From contig OU612075.1 of NCBI GenBank assembly GCA_914767715.1, forward strand, positions 15,436,001 to 15,500,000: DNA of 64,000 bases, written 5' to 3'. The translations under genes were made by a program, and so were the position numbers. This document shows positions 35,228 through 47,589 of this stretch, piece after piece. How positions within the stretch are numbered: position 1 is the first letter of the stretch; every line of letters begins with the position of its first letter. The stretch comes from Membranipora membranacea. Taxonomy: Eukaryota > Bryozoa > Gymnolaemata > Cheilostomatida > Membraniporidae. The notes below the pieces were generated by a model. It searched no databases, had not been told where the DNA came from, and saw only the letters and a program-made list of their open reading frames with translations.

Positions 35228-37895
35228 CTACTTGGTGGCAATCCTGTCAGAGCGACCAGGCTTAGCGCTCACAAACTGTTCGATTACAGCCTGGATATTC
35301 ATATTGCTGTTTACCTCCTTATTGATGTGGAGGACCATCAGAGAGTTAAGACGGTGCTCAGACATCGTAGATCTGAGGTAGGTCTTAACTCGACGAAGTG
35401 TCGAGAAAAACCTCTCAGAGACCGCATTTGTGGCAGGAAGGACCATAAGTAGCTTTACAATAACACTTATCTCGCTAAAAAGACCTTTAGAAGGCAGAGC
35501 CTTGAATGACTTGATGAACTGATTTAATGTCCCCACTTCTTCTTGGTTACAGACAGACTTCAGTAGCTGGAGCTGTGTGGCCAACTTAGCAAAGTCCACA
35601 TCCTCCATATACTTTTGTTTCAGCTCTGGGGAAACCAGGTGAAACCAGGTGAAGATATGGCTCACCCTGAGCAGCAGAGAGCACGATGTTTTGAAGTGTT
35701 ATGTATGTCTCTAAACCTGGCTGATTAAACCTCCCCTCAATAGCTACAATAGCAAAGTCAACAAGCTCATAAAATAGCTGTCTGTAGACATCCTTGGGTG
35801 TCTGGTGGTGGTGTGACTCCCCCTGTCCATCCTCATATCGCGATGGTACCTTCCTTCTTCTTTTCAGTACAGGCTCATCCAAGTCTGAATAAACGCTGGA
35901 CTGTTGTGACAAAATTTACTAAGACAGACTATTTGTCTACAAGGTCTCATTTGGGTGAAGGCTGGTGTATGGGATTATAGAAGAATAATTATAAAATTTT
36001 ACAACGATGACAAACAAATCTGAGGTTATCACTGTTTATACCACAAAAATAGCTGCAACCACAATTTTTTGTTTTGTCCTGTTAAAGACAAAGCCTATAC
36101 TATCATGACGACTTACCAAGATCTTCTTTAAGCTGTATAGCTTTATCATAAAGCTTGTCATAGTGCTCACTGGCCCTCATCTGCTTGAGATGGTTGACAG
36201 TTGTCTTAGCCATTGCCTGGCCATCACTTGCTGTCAGGTTTGTTGCCTGCAGCGACTTGGCTAGATTATCTGTGACGCGGAGCACGTTCTCCGATATGAC
36301 CAATGCTGCAAAATATAGACAAAACTCAGAGCAGATATTTATAACAATGTGAAGGAGTGTTATAAACTCCATGATGATTTTGAATGTTTGGGCCTTAGCT
36401 CATACTTACTTATCAAGTATTCAAACTGCTCCATCATAGTTTTACACCGATTATCCGTGCCTTCATGTCACTGTCAGATATACCTGCTTCTAAGCTCTGC
36501 TCCCATAGAAGAAGCAGCTCCTCATTGTTCGGCATAATAGATTCCAGGCAATCTGCTTTAACTGTCCAGAAGAATCAGAACACTGAGGACAGTTGTATCA
36601 AGGAAGTTCATTATGAGAATAAATGTCCTTGGTTAACTCAACTAGACACACCAAGTTACATTATGTTTTTATTACTTGTTACAAATAGCAACAAGTACGA
36701 AATGTGACGCATCGTGTTGAGGTCATGATGTTTTGATTTAACTTTATTCTCACCTTGTAGTACAGAGTGTCCTCACACCACCCCCAGAGCTCTTGACACG
36801 GGCTTTGATGTCCTCTAACATTGTCTCTCTTTTTGGTGATTTCTTTACAAGTTTGGTGACTTCGTATGTTGTATCCAGGAGATCTCTGACAGGAGCGAGC
36901 GACTTCACTGTATCCTGCACAGCTAGATTTAAAGCATGGCCATAGCAATGCACAAAAAAAGCTTTGTCGTTATCCTCTAAAATGCGTGTCTTCAGGCCAT
37001 TCTTCTTACCTTGCATAGCCGAGGCGCCATCATAACATTGACCTGAAATCATTTAAAAATCAACAGTATGAATAGATGTTTTTATTCATAATCAGTATAT
37101 CTGGCAATCAGAGGCGAAGAGCTCACTAGCTCTACAATAGGTCACAAATTTATTTTGATATAGCGGTCAGTCAGTCTTTTCACCGTAAAAAATTATTGCC
37201 TACCCCTGCAGATTGCTAATGGAATGTTGAGTCTCCTTAGCTCTCCAGTCACATACTCATAGAGGGTCTGTGAGGTAGTGTTAGGAATGTGAGTCAGCGA
37301 TATGAAATCCTCCCTGACGATCAAATCAGCCCCAACGTATCTACATTGGTTAACACATTCACATCATCAATATAGCAAAAGTGATTTTATAGTGTTTAGC
37401 GAGCAATGATACATCTCCTACTATGATATTGAAATTGGCATATCTGTATGGAATGGTAATACGCATGAGGATATGTTTGTCATCAAAATGGAAATAAGTT
37501 GCCATATGTGCTTTTCAGAAGCACATATCACAACACCAATAATACAATTAGCTCAGAACTAAAACTAACCTGAGACAGAGTACCAGTTGTTCCTTATTAG
37601 AGATATCTGTGGTTTCATCGACAGTTGGTTGTACTGGCTGACCTGCTGGGTTTGGATTCCTTTCTACTTGACTTTCTCCACACTGTCTTGCTGAATGGCC
37701 CTGCTTATTGCAGTTTAAACAGAAATACTGGTCATATCACGTTTTCTGGTGTCCATTCTCACCACACCAGTGACATTCAGCTATAGGACAATACTCCGGC
37801 TGGTGATCCGGGTTGGTTACTTTACATATGTGACACCATGTATCACCCTTTAAACTTCCTCTCCCTCCTCTTCCTCCTCTCCTCTCTGTTTAGGT
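35228..37895 (-). pseudogene. hAT transposase with zinc knuckles fused upstream of the catalytic core
   Basis: Minus-strand exons, approximate: 37893-37570 (RGGRGGRG, then CHIC and CHWCGENGH, then a perfect CCHC knuckle CLNCNKQGHSARQC, and in the same frame VDETTDISNKEQLVLC), 37340-37207 (YVGADLIVREDFISL), 37040-36755 (CYDGASAMQG, HCYGHALNLAVQD), 36568-36417 (KARIIGVKTMMEQFEYL), 36305-36113, and 35896-35228 ending with the dimerisation motif LPATNAVSERFFSTLRRVK. Breaks: TGA at 37737-37739 inside the knuckle region, and a 10-base tandem duplication (gaaaccaggt twice, 35631-35650) that shifts the frame. Introns keep GT-AG ends. Confidence 0.8.
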
Positions 37896-37899
37896 AGCA

Positions 37900-39630
37900 T
37901 TATAACTGTTATCCTATTTTCTTGTCTGGTATGTTACTACCTCAAGTTTTTAACAATCCAATGAAAAGAGTTCTGGTGTTTTTATTTTTTTGTTTTCTGC
38001 CAGTTTTCAAGACCAGGAAATTTTAAGATTGTGTCAGCATTATTTAATAAATCAATCAAGTTAAAAAAACATGGTATAAAACTGCAAGTAACTAAAATAA
38101 AGTCCTTTCTATAAATGTGCACACTGCTTGATAATCCACAATGCTCTTCTCAGACATCAGGGCTAAGAAGAATGGAAATCATTTAATAGCGACTGTCAAT
38201 AAATGGCCATAATTTAATTATTCAATGTAGCAGAACCTATGAATTCTGAATATTGTATGTATAGCTTGGCTGATTAGTCATCAGTTTACAGGAAGTTGAT
38301 GAATTATTGGTTTACAGTTCATACCATGAATTACAAGGTATGTGAAACGTGTTCGGTTGCTCATGTGGATAACTTATAGTCACTGCTAATAATTCAGTGT
38401 TCTTTCTGATTGTTCTGAATAACTTAGAGATTGTAGTTGTTCTGTAGCTGAGTAGCTAACTGATAGTTTGTTTAGTTTTGTTCCGGTTTGGATCTGACAA
38501 ATTCTACTTTAGTTTTGTTCGGGTTCAGTTTTGGTTCTGTTTTGTTTAGATCTGTTGAGTTCTCCCCTCATATTTTAGAGAAGGTTTCACTGTAGTATAT
38601 TCCAAAACTTTTCCAGAACGACTTAAAGCTCATCAATTGTTAAACATTTTGCTGAAGCTCATCATCCAGCTGCCTCCTGGATCAGGCCAACTGGATCTGA
38701 TGTGAGTCACAACACGGGAAGGAATGACTCTGCGATTCCCTTTCTCAAGGTGACCATGCATAAAGTTGACATGGCTATCATAAGCGTGGTATCTGCAGTT
38801 TGAAAGCTCCATCAGCTGAAATAGAAGATCACCACCTCAAAACCCAAGATAGAGACGTTGGTCAAGCTAACGGAGTTGCACTGCCAGTTTATGAAATATA
38901 TGGTTGAGAAGCAATCTGGTAGTGAGTACACACACTGCTCTTCCGATCTGGAGATTGGTGAGTTGAAAAGTTTCCTCAAGCAGCACTTCCTCTCCAACCC
39001 TGTCGGCAGCTGTGCGCAGTTTCCACCCCTACACCATGGTTGATTGGTTGGCATCTGTGCAGCCTCCCCAAGATGAGCAGGCCCTAGACTGACAGCAGCA
39101 GGAGCAACAAGAGCTGTTTGGTTCAGCAGCCACACGTCTTGTAACTCCAGCATCATCATTTCCAGCACATCAAAGTTCAATTCTACTACATTCGAGAATG
39201 TTATTGACTGTGATGTTTGTTGTGTCTCATCTCTCCTCGGTCTTCTACTAAAGCGATCCCTAGGCATCAGGTGCTGTTCAGCTCCATCAACTCTATCAGG
39301 CAATATAAGATAAAATTCATAGAGTGCAGGTTTCTCTCCAGGCACGGCTATTTAAAACATAATCTTGCTAATTTTTTCTTTTACGTTTAGTCACAAAATA
39401 GCCCAATATGCACAATATTATTATAACAAAATATGGGCTCTTTGAAACTTACCCACATACTCACTCTTCTCAGATATTGGAATTTTAGGCTATAATCCTC
39501 CTCAATTCTGGATAGAACCTCAAAAGTCAAAAGCTATCTCATGTATTATTTGGTTTTCGACATATTGAAAACAACCAGTTTGAGGCCTACTACATTCAAC
39601 ACATTACGGCTTACCCATAATCTGTATAAC
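37900..39630. other. No recognisable gene; TTTTGTT-rich stretch
   Basis: 38460-38570 repeats 'agttttgttc' and 'ttggttctgtttt'. A 177-codon minus-strand frame at 38812-39345 begins MPGEKPALYEFYLILPD but shows no known domain; it may belong to the nearby FLYWCH or Harbinger remnants. Confidence 0.35.
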
Positions 39631-39631
39631 A

Positions 39632-39960
39632 TCACACAAGAAGGACGATGCTCTTACTCCCTTTGTAATTATGATAGTAACTCCCTGCGTGCCACGGTTT
39701 TACCATCACAACATGTTTTCCATCCAATGAGCCAATGCAGTTCGTAAACTGCCAGCATTCGTGTAACTTCTCTTGTATCTTTGTGTGTAAGCAAAGGGTT
39801 TGGAAATGCCAGTCATATCGGCCATCGGCTCTTTCGCGCTCGGGCATGTATTTATGATCGATACTTTGCCTACCCAATTTCCGGTAATACCGGCCTTGTA
39901 CTACTATCGCCCAGTGTAAAAGCAACTTCAAACTTGCAGAGTTATGCAAGGAAGGTTAGT
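39632..39960 (-). pseudogene. PIF/Harbinger transposase fragment
   Basis: Minus strand: [18 protein letters not shown] followed by [18 protein letters not shown], the first catalytic Asp region of the Harbinger DDE nuclease. The frame stops right after LLV, and the rest of the nuclease domain is not present. Confidence 0.82.
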
Positions 39961-40639
39961 TGTATAAATTATTCATAAATTATTGCTGGAGGACATTTTA
40001 GTAACCCTTGCAGACATTGGACATAAATCATGAAAACACACTCTGAGTGTGTACTAGCACTGTAAGAGCAAGAAGGTGTTGACAAAAAAGTATTGCAATA
40101 TATATTCTATATTATAAACGGCTGCTAGATTCATATGAATGTATCATGTTTAATATATGCTCTGTTCAGACTGAATATGTGAACAAAAATGCGAACAATA
40201 GCCAGTTAGAACTCTTGCCCCTGTATGCCTATCGACTTACCTCAAAATCAAGCCTTGTTGGATGATCAGGTCTCTTTTTTTCTCTCACTTTGCTAACATT
40301 ATATGACGTTCTGTGTTTCGATTCACCTCAATTCCTAGCCCTGCCTGTTCTATCATAACTTCATCGACAATGTGACTGCCACCTGTAAACTTCTATGGGC
40401 GAGCTTTCTCCTTTTCCTGAAATTCAAACTAAACCATGTTGTCTTACTGATTTTTCTCTCTCTCTCTCAATACCATTTTATTTATGTGTCAAATGATACA
40501 AAATCCTTCGTGGCCACACACACACATCTGAATTATGATGCTAATCTTTAATCATCATCATGTCGCTGTAGCTGCTCTAAACGGCTATGTTGGTTCAAGT
40601 AGTGATTATGAATAACACGCAGCACTTGCCTTTTTAGCT
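39961..40639. other. No gene seen
   Basis: AT-rich, with a short (TC)n run at about 40456-40469 and (CA)n at about 40516-40526. Confidence 0.4.
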
Positions 40640-40890
40640 TCATAATTCACAAAACTGGGAGATGTTGGATTTTCTACATATGTCTTCATGTGTGAGAAAA
40701 AGTCTGATCATCACTCTACTATGTTCATGCAACTCAGTTGATACAACATTATCTCTTCTTTGGGTCACCTTGGCCCTGCAACTTTGTTTTGAACAGACCC
40801 AGTACGACGCATTATTGGTAAACTTGTTTATTGAATAACCGAAACACAGGCGATCTCTCCTCATTCTAGAGCCTCCCTCAGATACCTGAA
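40640..40890 (-). pseudogene. FLYWCH-type zinc finger fragment
   Basis: Minus strand: RLCFGYSINKF, YWVCSKQSCRAKVTQ, then VVSTELHEHS. The Gly-Tyr, Tyr-Trp-x-Cys, Cys-x-Ala and His-x-His spacing fits the FLYWCH finger, which usually accompanies Mutator-like transposases. The exon appears to start at an AG just upstream of VSEGGSRMRRD; no transposase domain is seen next to it. Confidence 0.65.
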
Positions 40891-40990
40891 ATTGGCAAAA
40901 GGTGAAGCAATAAGTAAAAGCTGAGAATTTGTACTGTTTGAAAGTCGAGGTTACGCCTGCAGATAAAATTTGATACATGAGGGTTCTCAA

Positions 40991-41699
40991 ATTGAAAAGT
41001 TAAATAAATTTTTTTGATTCTCTGGTGTAAGGTGAGATGATGTGACTTTGATGTTGACTCCTTGCTTTGACTTTGAGATATGTACAACGATTAGATGAAA
41101 CAAAAATTTCATAGATTTTTACTTACTTCTGCATTGCATGTTTTTTTCATTTCAAGGATAAAATACGTTAGCCACAAAGTGACTTCCTTGAAGAACTAGG
41201 TACTTACTGACAACAGTTTTGCTCTGTATCAGAGCCGATTGAACTGGCTGGGGAAGAGGCTGTATGGGATGGAGCTAGAGTAGTGTAGGTAATGTACAAC
41301 AATTATAACAAACTATGAGCATACCTAAAATAACGCTGCAATGTTTTTTTTCTTACTCACAGATGGAAGATCACTTTGATGGTGGGGCTAACAAGAGGTC
41401 CATGTGCTGTTAATGACTGTATTATAGATGCTTGTGCTGTTGGTGAAAATACTGTATTATGTGACCTAGCAGCCTACATTTACGCCCATTCATTATGACA
41501 GACTAGAACTCAATAGAAGAAGTTTATAATCTACCATGAGTAACTTAATGATATTAGCTCCTGAGCTTGGCTCTCCTAAACCTATGATCTCCCTCATCAC
41601 CAAAACCTTTGCCGGGATAATTTTGTGTAGTACAATTCAAACCCACAACACATGTCTGTCATGTTAGCTTCTATATTCCATGTTTACTGCGCAGAGCAA
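40991..41699. other. No gene seen
   Basis: AT-rich. Nothing that I can assign. Confidence 0.4.
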
Positions 41700-41719
41700 A
41701 CACTCATATCAAGATGGTG

Positions 41720-42240
41720 TTCAATTGTCCCTCAAATTGTCTACATAGTTTGTGTATTCAGAAAAGGGGCCCCGTGCCACTGTTTTCCAAGGTGGAACCC
41801 TGGATATTTGTGATGCCATCAGGACCAGTTGCTTTCTTTGGACCACTCTATGGAGCTGGTCTCTTACATCCTCTACTTGCTTCACTTGTGCGCGTTTACA
41901 AGCTGAATTGTCAAGTGGTCGGATGTTCCGATTGGTGTTAGCTTAAATGATTTAAATGCTCCATCGATGTTGCAGTAGCATAGATGTAATTTGCGGCTTT
42001 CTCTTGTTTTGAAGGAGACATATTGTTGGAGTTTAATGGTCAGTTTTGCTTGTCCCAAGTCGCCTGCCATAATGATAGCTTAGTCAGGTTGTTTAATTGT
42101 GCAGCTTTCCACACAATCCTCCATATGCTTAATTGCTGTTCTTTTTTCTGCAACTAGTGATATGTCTACAGCAAACAAGAGAATGGTTTCGATATCTCTC
42201 GGAAAGAAGTGGGGATGGTATTTGAGATGTAAAAGTTTGA
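41720..42240 (-). pseudogene. LINE endonuclease/RT fragment
   Basis: Minus strand: ETILLFAVDISLVAEK, IKHMEDCVESCTIKQPD, a stop, AIIMAGDLGQAKLT, SRKLHLCYCNIDGAF and TSDHLTIQLV. These match the C-terminal half of an AP-type LINE endonuclease, with the Asp-His of the catalytic SDH motif present. Downstream, VLMASQISRV may be the start of the RT domain in another frame, implying an internal deletion. Confidence 0.65.
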
Positions 42241-42449
42241 AGATGTTAGATAGAAAAATGAATTAAATTGATTCTATTTTGGTAAGTAAAGATTTCTCAT
42301 TGGTTCTTAAATTGCTATCTAAACAGAAAAACACCTGAGATTTACCAAATCATCAGCTATCCTATTTTTACCTCGGGTATCGCACAACTGAGCTTCTGAT
42401 TTGTCTATGATAGTTAAAAACCAAATCTTGAAAACATTGAACTTATAGG

Positions 42450-43740
42450 ACAATGTAACTACTGGCTGGAAAGCACTGGTTCTTTACATTGGTGCGATTG
42501 ACGGTAAGCATGTATCAATAAAGGATCCACCAAATTGCGGGTCTGCAGCACAACTTTAAGTCGGGAACACTCTGTTGCTGATGGGTGTATGTTTCAGCAG
42601 GCTGAAGGAGTGATGGGATTACCTGAACAGTCAGTAATAGACGGTAAGTTGGATTCTGTGGTTAGGATAATCATGAATTTTGTTTCTAAATTCAGCGTTG
42701 TCATGCAAGAGAGTGGCATACTACTAAAAAATTATGATAGATTTGTTTAATTTCCCACTGAACTAAAATTCACCTTAATTCACCAGTAATGTGACCATAG
42801 TAAACAAAATGACAATCGACTAGATGCTCTTCGTGTCAAGTAATGCAAATTAATCGGCTATCCGTTATGCTACAGTACCATCGGTTTTTCACATCATGCT
42901 TTCCGTGTATATCTGGAAAATATACTGGTTTACAATGTCCTTTCTTGCAAGTTGTCTTCTCTTTAACATAGAGGAGACTAACCAGATGGCTTGGTACTGT
43001 AATTTGAGACAGCTCGCTCATTGCGATACATAAATGCTTTACACGCTTGAGTTTCCAGCCCCTACCTATCAGCCTGTATGTGATCGCAGTGTAACATAAG
43101 CTCTGCTGCCCTATTTTGCACCTAGTTTTAAATGAATAACTATTTACAATTGCCTGCTGGGAGGTCAGCTTTGCTAAGGCTGCTTACTAAAACGCTTCGC
43201 ATATGCATACTTTACGCAAATTTTTTGTTGTACATAGTTGTTGATGATGTTGGTGATTGCCTCAGCTGCGCAGCTGTCAGTACTACATCTATGCTAAGCT
43301 TTGCTTTAGCTTACTGAAACACATCAGATTATTTACATTCATGTTGTATGGCATAAGATTCTTACGAATCTGTTACCTAAATCTTCTGATCAGTAGGGGT
43401 GGAAGATAAATTGGGGAATGTAAAACATTCTCCCAATCACTCCATCATTTCTTTTTCCAGGAGAACCCTATCCATTGAATTACACTCTGGTCAGAGATGA
43501 GGCCTTTTCCCCAGAGCCATGCCTGCTGAGTCCTTACCCAGGAGAACAAGTTAACGATCAGCGTGGCATTCCAGAGCAAGACGTACCATTGAGAATACCT
43601 TCGGAATCACAGTTCAGATGTTGGGTGTCCTGAAGTCTGAGCTTGATAACTTACTATGTACCCTAATAACGCCAGGTTAATTACGACTGCATGTCATGTG
43701 CCACATTTAGCGTTTGTGGTATGCAGTTACAAAGTAGTTA
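42450..43740 (+). pseudogene. PIF/Harbinger transposase remnant
   Basis: Plus strand: IGAIDGKHVSIKDPPNCGS at about 42500-42550, then after a gap VRDEAFSPEPCLLSPYPG at about 43490-43550, NTFGI near 43590 and a tail resembling the ACxxLHN end. Order and motifs match a Harbinger nuclease spread over 1.2 kb with frameshifts and unrelated sequence between. A different copy and orientation from the fragment at 39632. Confidence 0.65.
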
Positions 43741-45214
43741 TTGCTTATCGCCGCGGTTTCGCTCAGCGTCTACAACGGCCGCAAAATCCGCTTAGGTGTG
43801 TTGAGACCATTAGGTTATTTGTGTGTGGACCTGAATAAAGGAGTAGGTGAGAAAATATGTCACAACTGGTTTTGTTACACATTGTCTAATAGTGATCACT
43901 GATATAAGTCTGCTACATGACATCAACCCAGGGCACTGTTGACAATCTAAGATGGCCTGAATGCTTGTCTGATGTTTTCCTGTTGTGTCATCTTAAATTT
44001 TTATATTTTCTGTCAATTCAATGTTGGCAGCTTCCATCTCCTAATTCGATTCAATCTGATCACTATTTATTAACCTTGTTTCATATCCATAATCTGAATG
44101 TGAATGTAATAGTAATCTATACCTATAATATTTTTTAGTCAGTCCGATCTAGCTATTAGCTATGCAATACAGTGATACATAATTCATCATGCTGATAGTT
44201 TTTCTGTCCAGAGCGAAAAGCATTGGGATTGGCCAAACTATGAGTGTAATTTGTCGCCTGCAAATGCCAATTCAAGCATCTGATCAACGCTATTAGAAAG
44301 TATGTGAGGAGCAGTCCTAAAAATCAAGCAGATTCAAATCAACAAGAGAGTTGCAATGTAGATTAATTACAACCCAAATTTATTAACTTTTCATGTCCGT
44401 GCAGGTGATCCTGCAACTGTATGTGAAAGTCGTGTATGAGTTAGTATAGATTTTCAGTGTATGTAACCTGTATCAGTAGAGGCAAGATAACTTTAACGCT
44501 GGCATGATAACCAGGATTCCACATTGGAAACAGCGGCATGGCACCTTGGAGGCTGATACCTAAATGTACGATCTATGCAGACTTCTTGAGAGATCAAATT
44601 GTTTTATGAAAAGTTTCCCTAGCAAAGGTTTGGCAAGCCAAGCTTCCAGATCATTTACCAACTTGTGGTAGATTATAATAAGTTTTATCATTATCTGTCA
44701 TAATGTAGGATGTATGTAGGCTGCTGGGTTGTATAATCACTATCCTCTCGGTCAGTTTGGATTGATAGAATAAAGATATCAGTTTGTGTCATGGTAGAAT
44801 ATCTGCTACCACCATGAATGAGTGATGAGACCTGGACTTCCTGATTAGCTGATATAACAACAAGAATGTCAAAGTCTTCTGTTTCCTGGTTACTATCTGC
44901 TGGTTGTATGTCGGTTGTCTGCTGGTTGTAGATTTAATCTTCTTGAATAAAGTCCTACCTCTCATATAAGATAGACCTGCCTATTGTATCTCCTGATGCC
45001 TTTGGCTGCACATAGCTGGCAATGATGATATTTTGTTTGTGTGATGAAACCATACACTTTATCGGACTATGGTGGCTAAGCGGTATTTGGCTAAGTGGTC
45101 TTAGTGGAGCAGAATTTCTTATCCCCTCATCTTTTTTGGTGGTCTCAGCTGCGGATTGCACAGAGAAATCTTAAGGTGAAAGAGGCTAAATCCTTCAGTT
45201 TTTATATATAGCTA
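43741..45214. other. No gene seen
   Basis: AT-rich intergenic sequence without recognisable coding or repeats. Confidence 0.4.
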
Positions 45215-45665
45215 ACATTAAGTCTATAATCTCCTACGCCTCCCTGCATGGTATAATCTACTATCAGACACCGATAAAACTAGACTCGAGAGGATACAGC
45301 GCTCTGCTACTCGGATTATGCTGCCATTCTCTGATAACTACGAGCAGAGGCTGGACCATCTAGCACTGCCACCCATCACAACATTCCTGCACACCACTTG
45401 CAGTGAACATTTCACTAGAATAGCTGACAACGATAACCACCCCTTGAACTCTCGTATAAATATAAATACAAATAGAACATCTGCTTGTAGAGCAAAAATA
45501 GATAAATATAGGCCATCCAAGTGTAGAACAACCAAAAGACAAAATACCTTTTTTGAATTTTATATGCGATTTCTAACTAATGCAGCTCAGACTCCTTTTA
45601 TTTTTATTTTTCCACGTATGTGCTGTACATTCGATGCTATCAACCTATCAAAGGATGGATATTAG
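45215..45665 (+). pseudogene. LINE reverse transcriptase C-terminal fragment
   Basis: The plus strand around 45235-45370 reads YNLLSDTDKTRLERIQRSA then TRIMLPFSDNYEQRLDHL, the C-terminal region that follows RT domains. A one-base deletion near 45245 separates it from SIISYAS. Sequence to 45665 continues to a stop. Confidence 0.7.
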
Positions 45666-46540
45666 AATTTAGGCAATAAACAAACTTCAAACTTTTTTGA
45701 GGTGAGACCTGTTTTCGTGGTGGGAAGCTACTGCAACCTGGTAAGAATTCGGACACTATATTATAAACAAAACAAATGAAAAATAGATAAATGAGATGTG
45801 AAAAATAATGGGATTGGAAAACATTGATGCTTGGGTCAGGCTATGAAATGCGAAACTGAAATATATAATCAATTAGCATTTACTCAATGTCATGAGTTTA
45901 TTATAAGCTGCCACCCTATCTATTGAAAATTGGTGATAGGTATACATTAACTAGATGTCACCCCTGATATTCTAGGAATGGCGGAATGTTGCTGAGCCGA
46001 TTCAAAAATCACAGGTGGTCGAAAAATTATTTCAGAACATCTATTAGAGTCAATACAGGCCCACCGTAAAGAAAATCAGATCTATACCAATGGGAGCAGG
46101 GATATTGAAAAGGCAGTTTTGCTTTAATCATGGTTATATACACAAATGATAAAAGGAGATATTGCAACCATTTTCGGCCGTTCCATAGCAGACCCATGAA
46201 AACTTGTAGATCCGATTATTCTGACATGCTGTTTCAGATTTTTGATGTTTTGAAAACACCATCATCAATTTTCGATCACTTTCCTTTTTGCTTGAAGTGG
46301 TTTTGACAATTATTAGCTCATTGTCCAACAACATGAAATATTATTTATATATATATATATACAATATTACTATTGCGATCAGCGTGAAATAACTGTTAGA
46401 CCCTATCCACCCACCTTCATAAATAAAGGTTCATTTCTAGCCACATTTTGCGTTGGCTGCCATAGGGCTACTTTGACATGACGGTAATATGAGTCATCCA
46501 GTCATCAAGCAGTAATAGTCTGCTGAGGTTATATTACAAG
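45666..46540. other. No gene seen; AT microsatellite
   Basis: Includes an AT run near 46346-46361. The right end is the upstream region of the secreted-protein gene. Confidence 0.4.
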
Positions 46541-46546
46541 CTAGGG

Positions 46547-46554
46547 TATATAAG
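46547..46554 (+). promoter_or_regulatory. TATA box of the secreted cysteine-rich gene
   Basis: TATATAAG, 76 bases before the first ATG (46630). The expected transcription start is near 46575-46580. No other promoter element called. Confidence 0.6.
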
Positions 46555-46629
46555 CGATTCAACAGTCAGTTCAGCTACATAGCAACTTCCAACAGAACTA
46601 CCATACACTCCAACTCAACACTGTTATTT

Positions 46630-47555
46630 ATGACAACTTATAAAATGAACGTGCTGATACTGTTAGTTGCTGGTATTTGTTTTACCCAGGCGTATTCTCC
46701 AATCGATTGTGATCATGTGTATGGAAAGGTGAGTAACATCTCTTTCCTTATCCCAGGTTATTTAATTGGAGTTTCATGTCATTGTTGAGGTCTAACATAT
46801 CTGGGCATCACGACAGTTATCAAAAATAAGATTAGATTTGTCAGGCGTAAGATTTCCTCCAGTAATAACCTCGTCAGCCAGCAACAAACCTGACCAATCA
46901 CAATCAGCTTAGTACGCAATCATGATCTTTTCTTTGTTATTTAAAGGATAGAGCAGGCTGTAAGATACCCGATAGAGCCTTGGGCTGCCAGCCGGTGATG
47001 GATTCTAGTGGATGTTGCCCTGTGTGTGCAGCACTAGAGGGAGAGATATGTGGTACATGGGTGGGGTAAGTTCAATTCAAGTTGCTAGTTTTCATACAAC
47101 TATGCATGACAGAAATTCTATGGTTTTGAACATATCAAGTCTATGGTTTAATTTATTGTGTATGTTATGGTTCGTTTATGGTGTTAATATTTATTCTATT
47201 TTTGGCAAACTATTGCGGATGGACATTACAACAGGGAGTTCATCGATTACAATAAGGCTTTAAAAGTTGTACAATATGGATCACAAAACAAATGGTCACT
47301 GTTTCTTGCTTTGCTTTTTTATCTATTATCGTCTTTTGGAAGCATTGTGAGGTCTGTCTGTGCCTGTGACATATAATTTCAAAATCTCAACATATTGAAA
47401 AATAATCAAATGTAGCTTGGAATTCATTTTGCTTTGTTGAGAATTGACTTTGCAATCTCTTCTTTTTTTTACGCAGCGAATGTGCGAAGAATCTGAAATG
47501 TGTGGCTGATGAGTTGGAGCAAATTCCTATGTTTGGAGTGTGTGCACCAATGTAA
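46630..47555 (+). CDS. Small secreted IGFBP-like (single insulin-binding domain) protein
   Basis: Three exons, 46630-46728, 46947-47065 and 47477-47555, with GT-AG junctions in phase, give 98 residues. Residues 1-22 or so (MNVLILLVAGICFTQAYS, or five residues longer from the first ATG) are a signal peptide. The mature part has 10 cysteines: SPIDCDHVYGK, DRAGC, ALGCQPVMDSSGCCPVC, EGEICG, GECAKNLKC and FGVC. The GCCPVCA..EG..CG...G.C...L.C pattern matches the IGF-binding-protein N-terminal domain and its single-domain relatives, though it lacks the full GCGCC motif and two of the usual 12 cysteines. The ATG at 46645 is an alternative start. Exact family uncertain. Confidence 0.8.
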
Positions 47556-47583
47556 GGAAGCTGTTGTTAACAATCAAATCTAG

Positions 47584-47589
47584 AATAAA
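47584..47589 (+). terminator. Polyadenylation signal of the secreted-protein gene
   Basis: AATAAA 29 bases after the stop codon. Confidence 0.6.

Noticed and set aside
38812-39345. 177-codon minus-strand frame as a real gene
   Set aside because: No domain, no splice context and a low-information sequence; kept only as a note.
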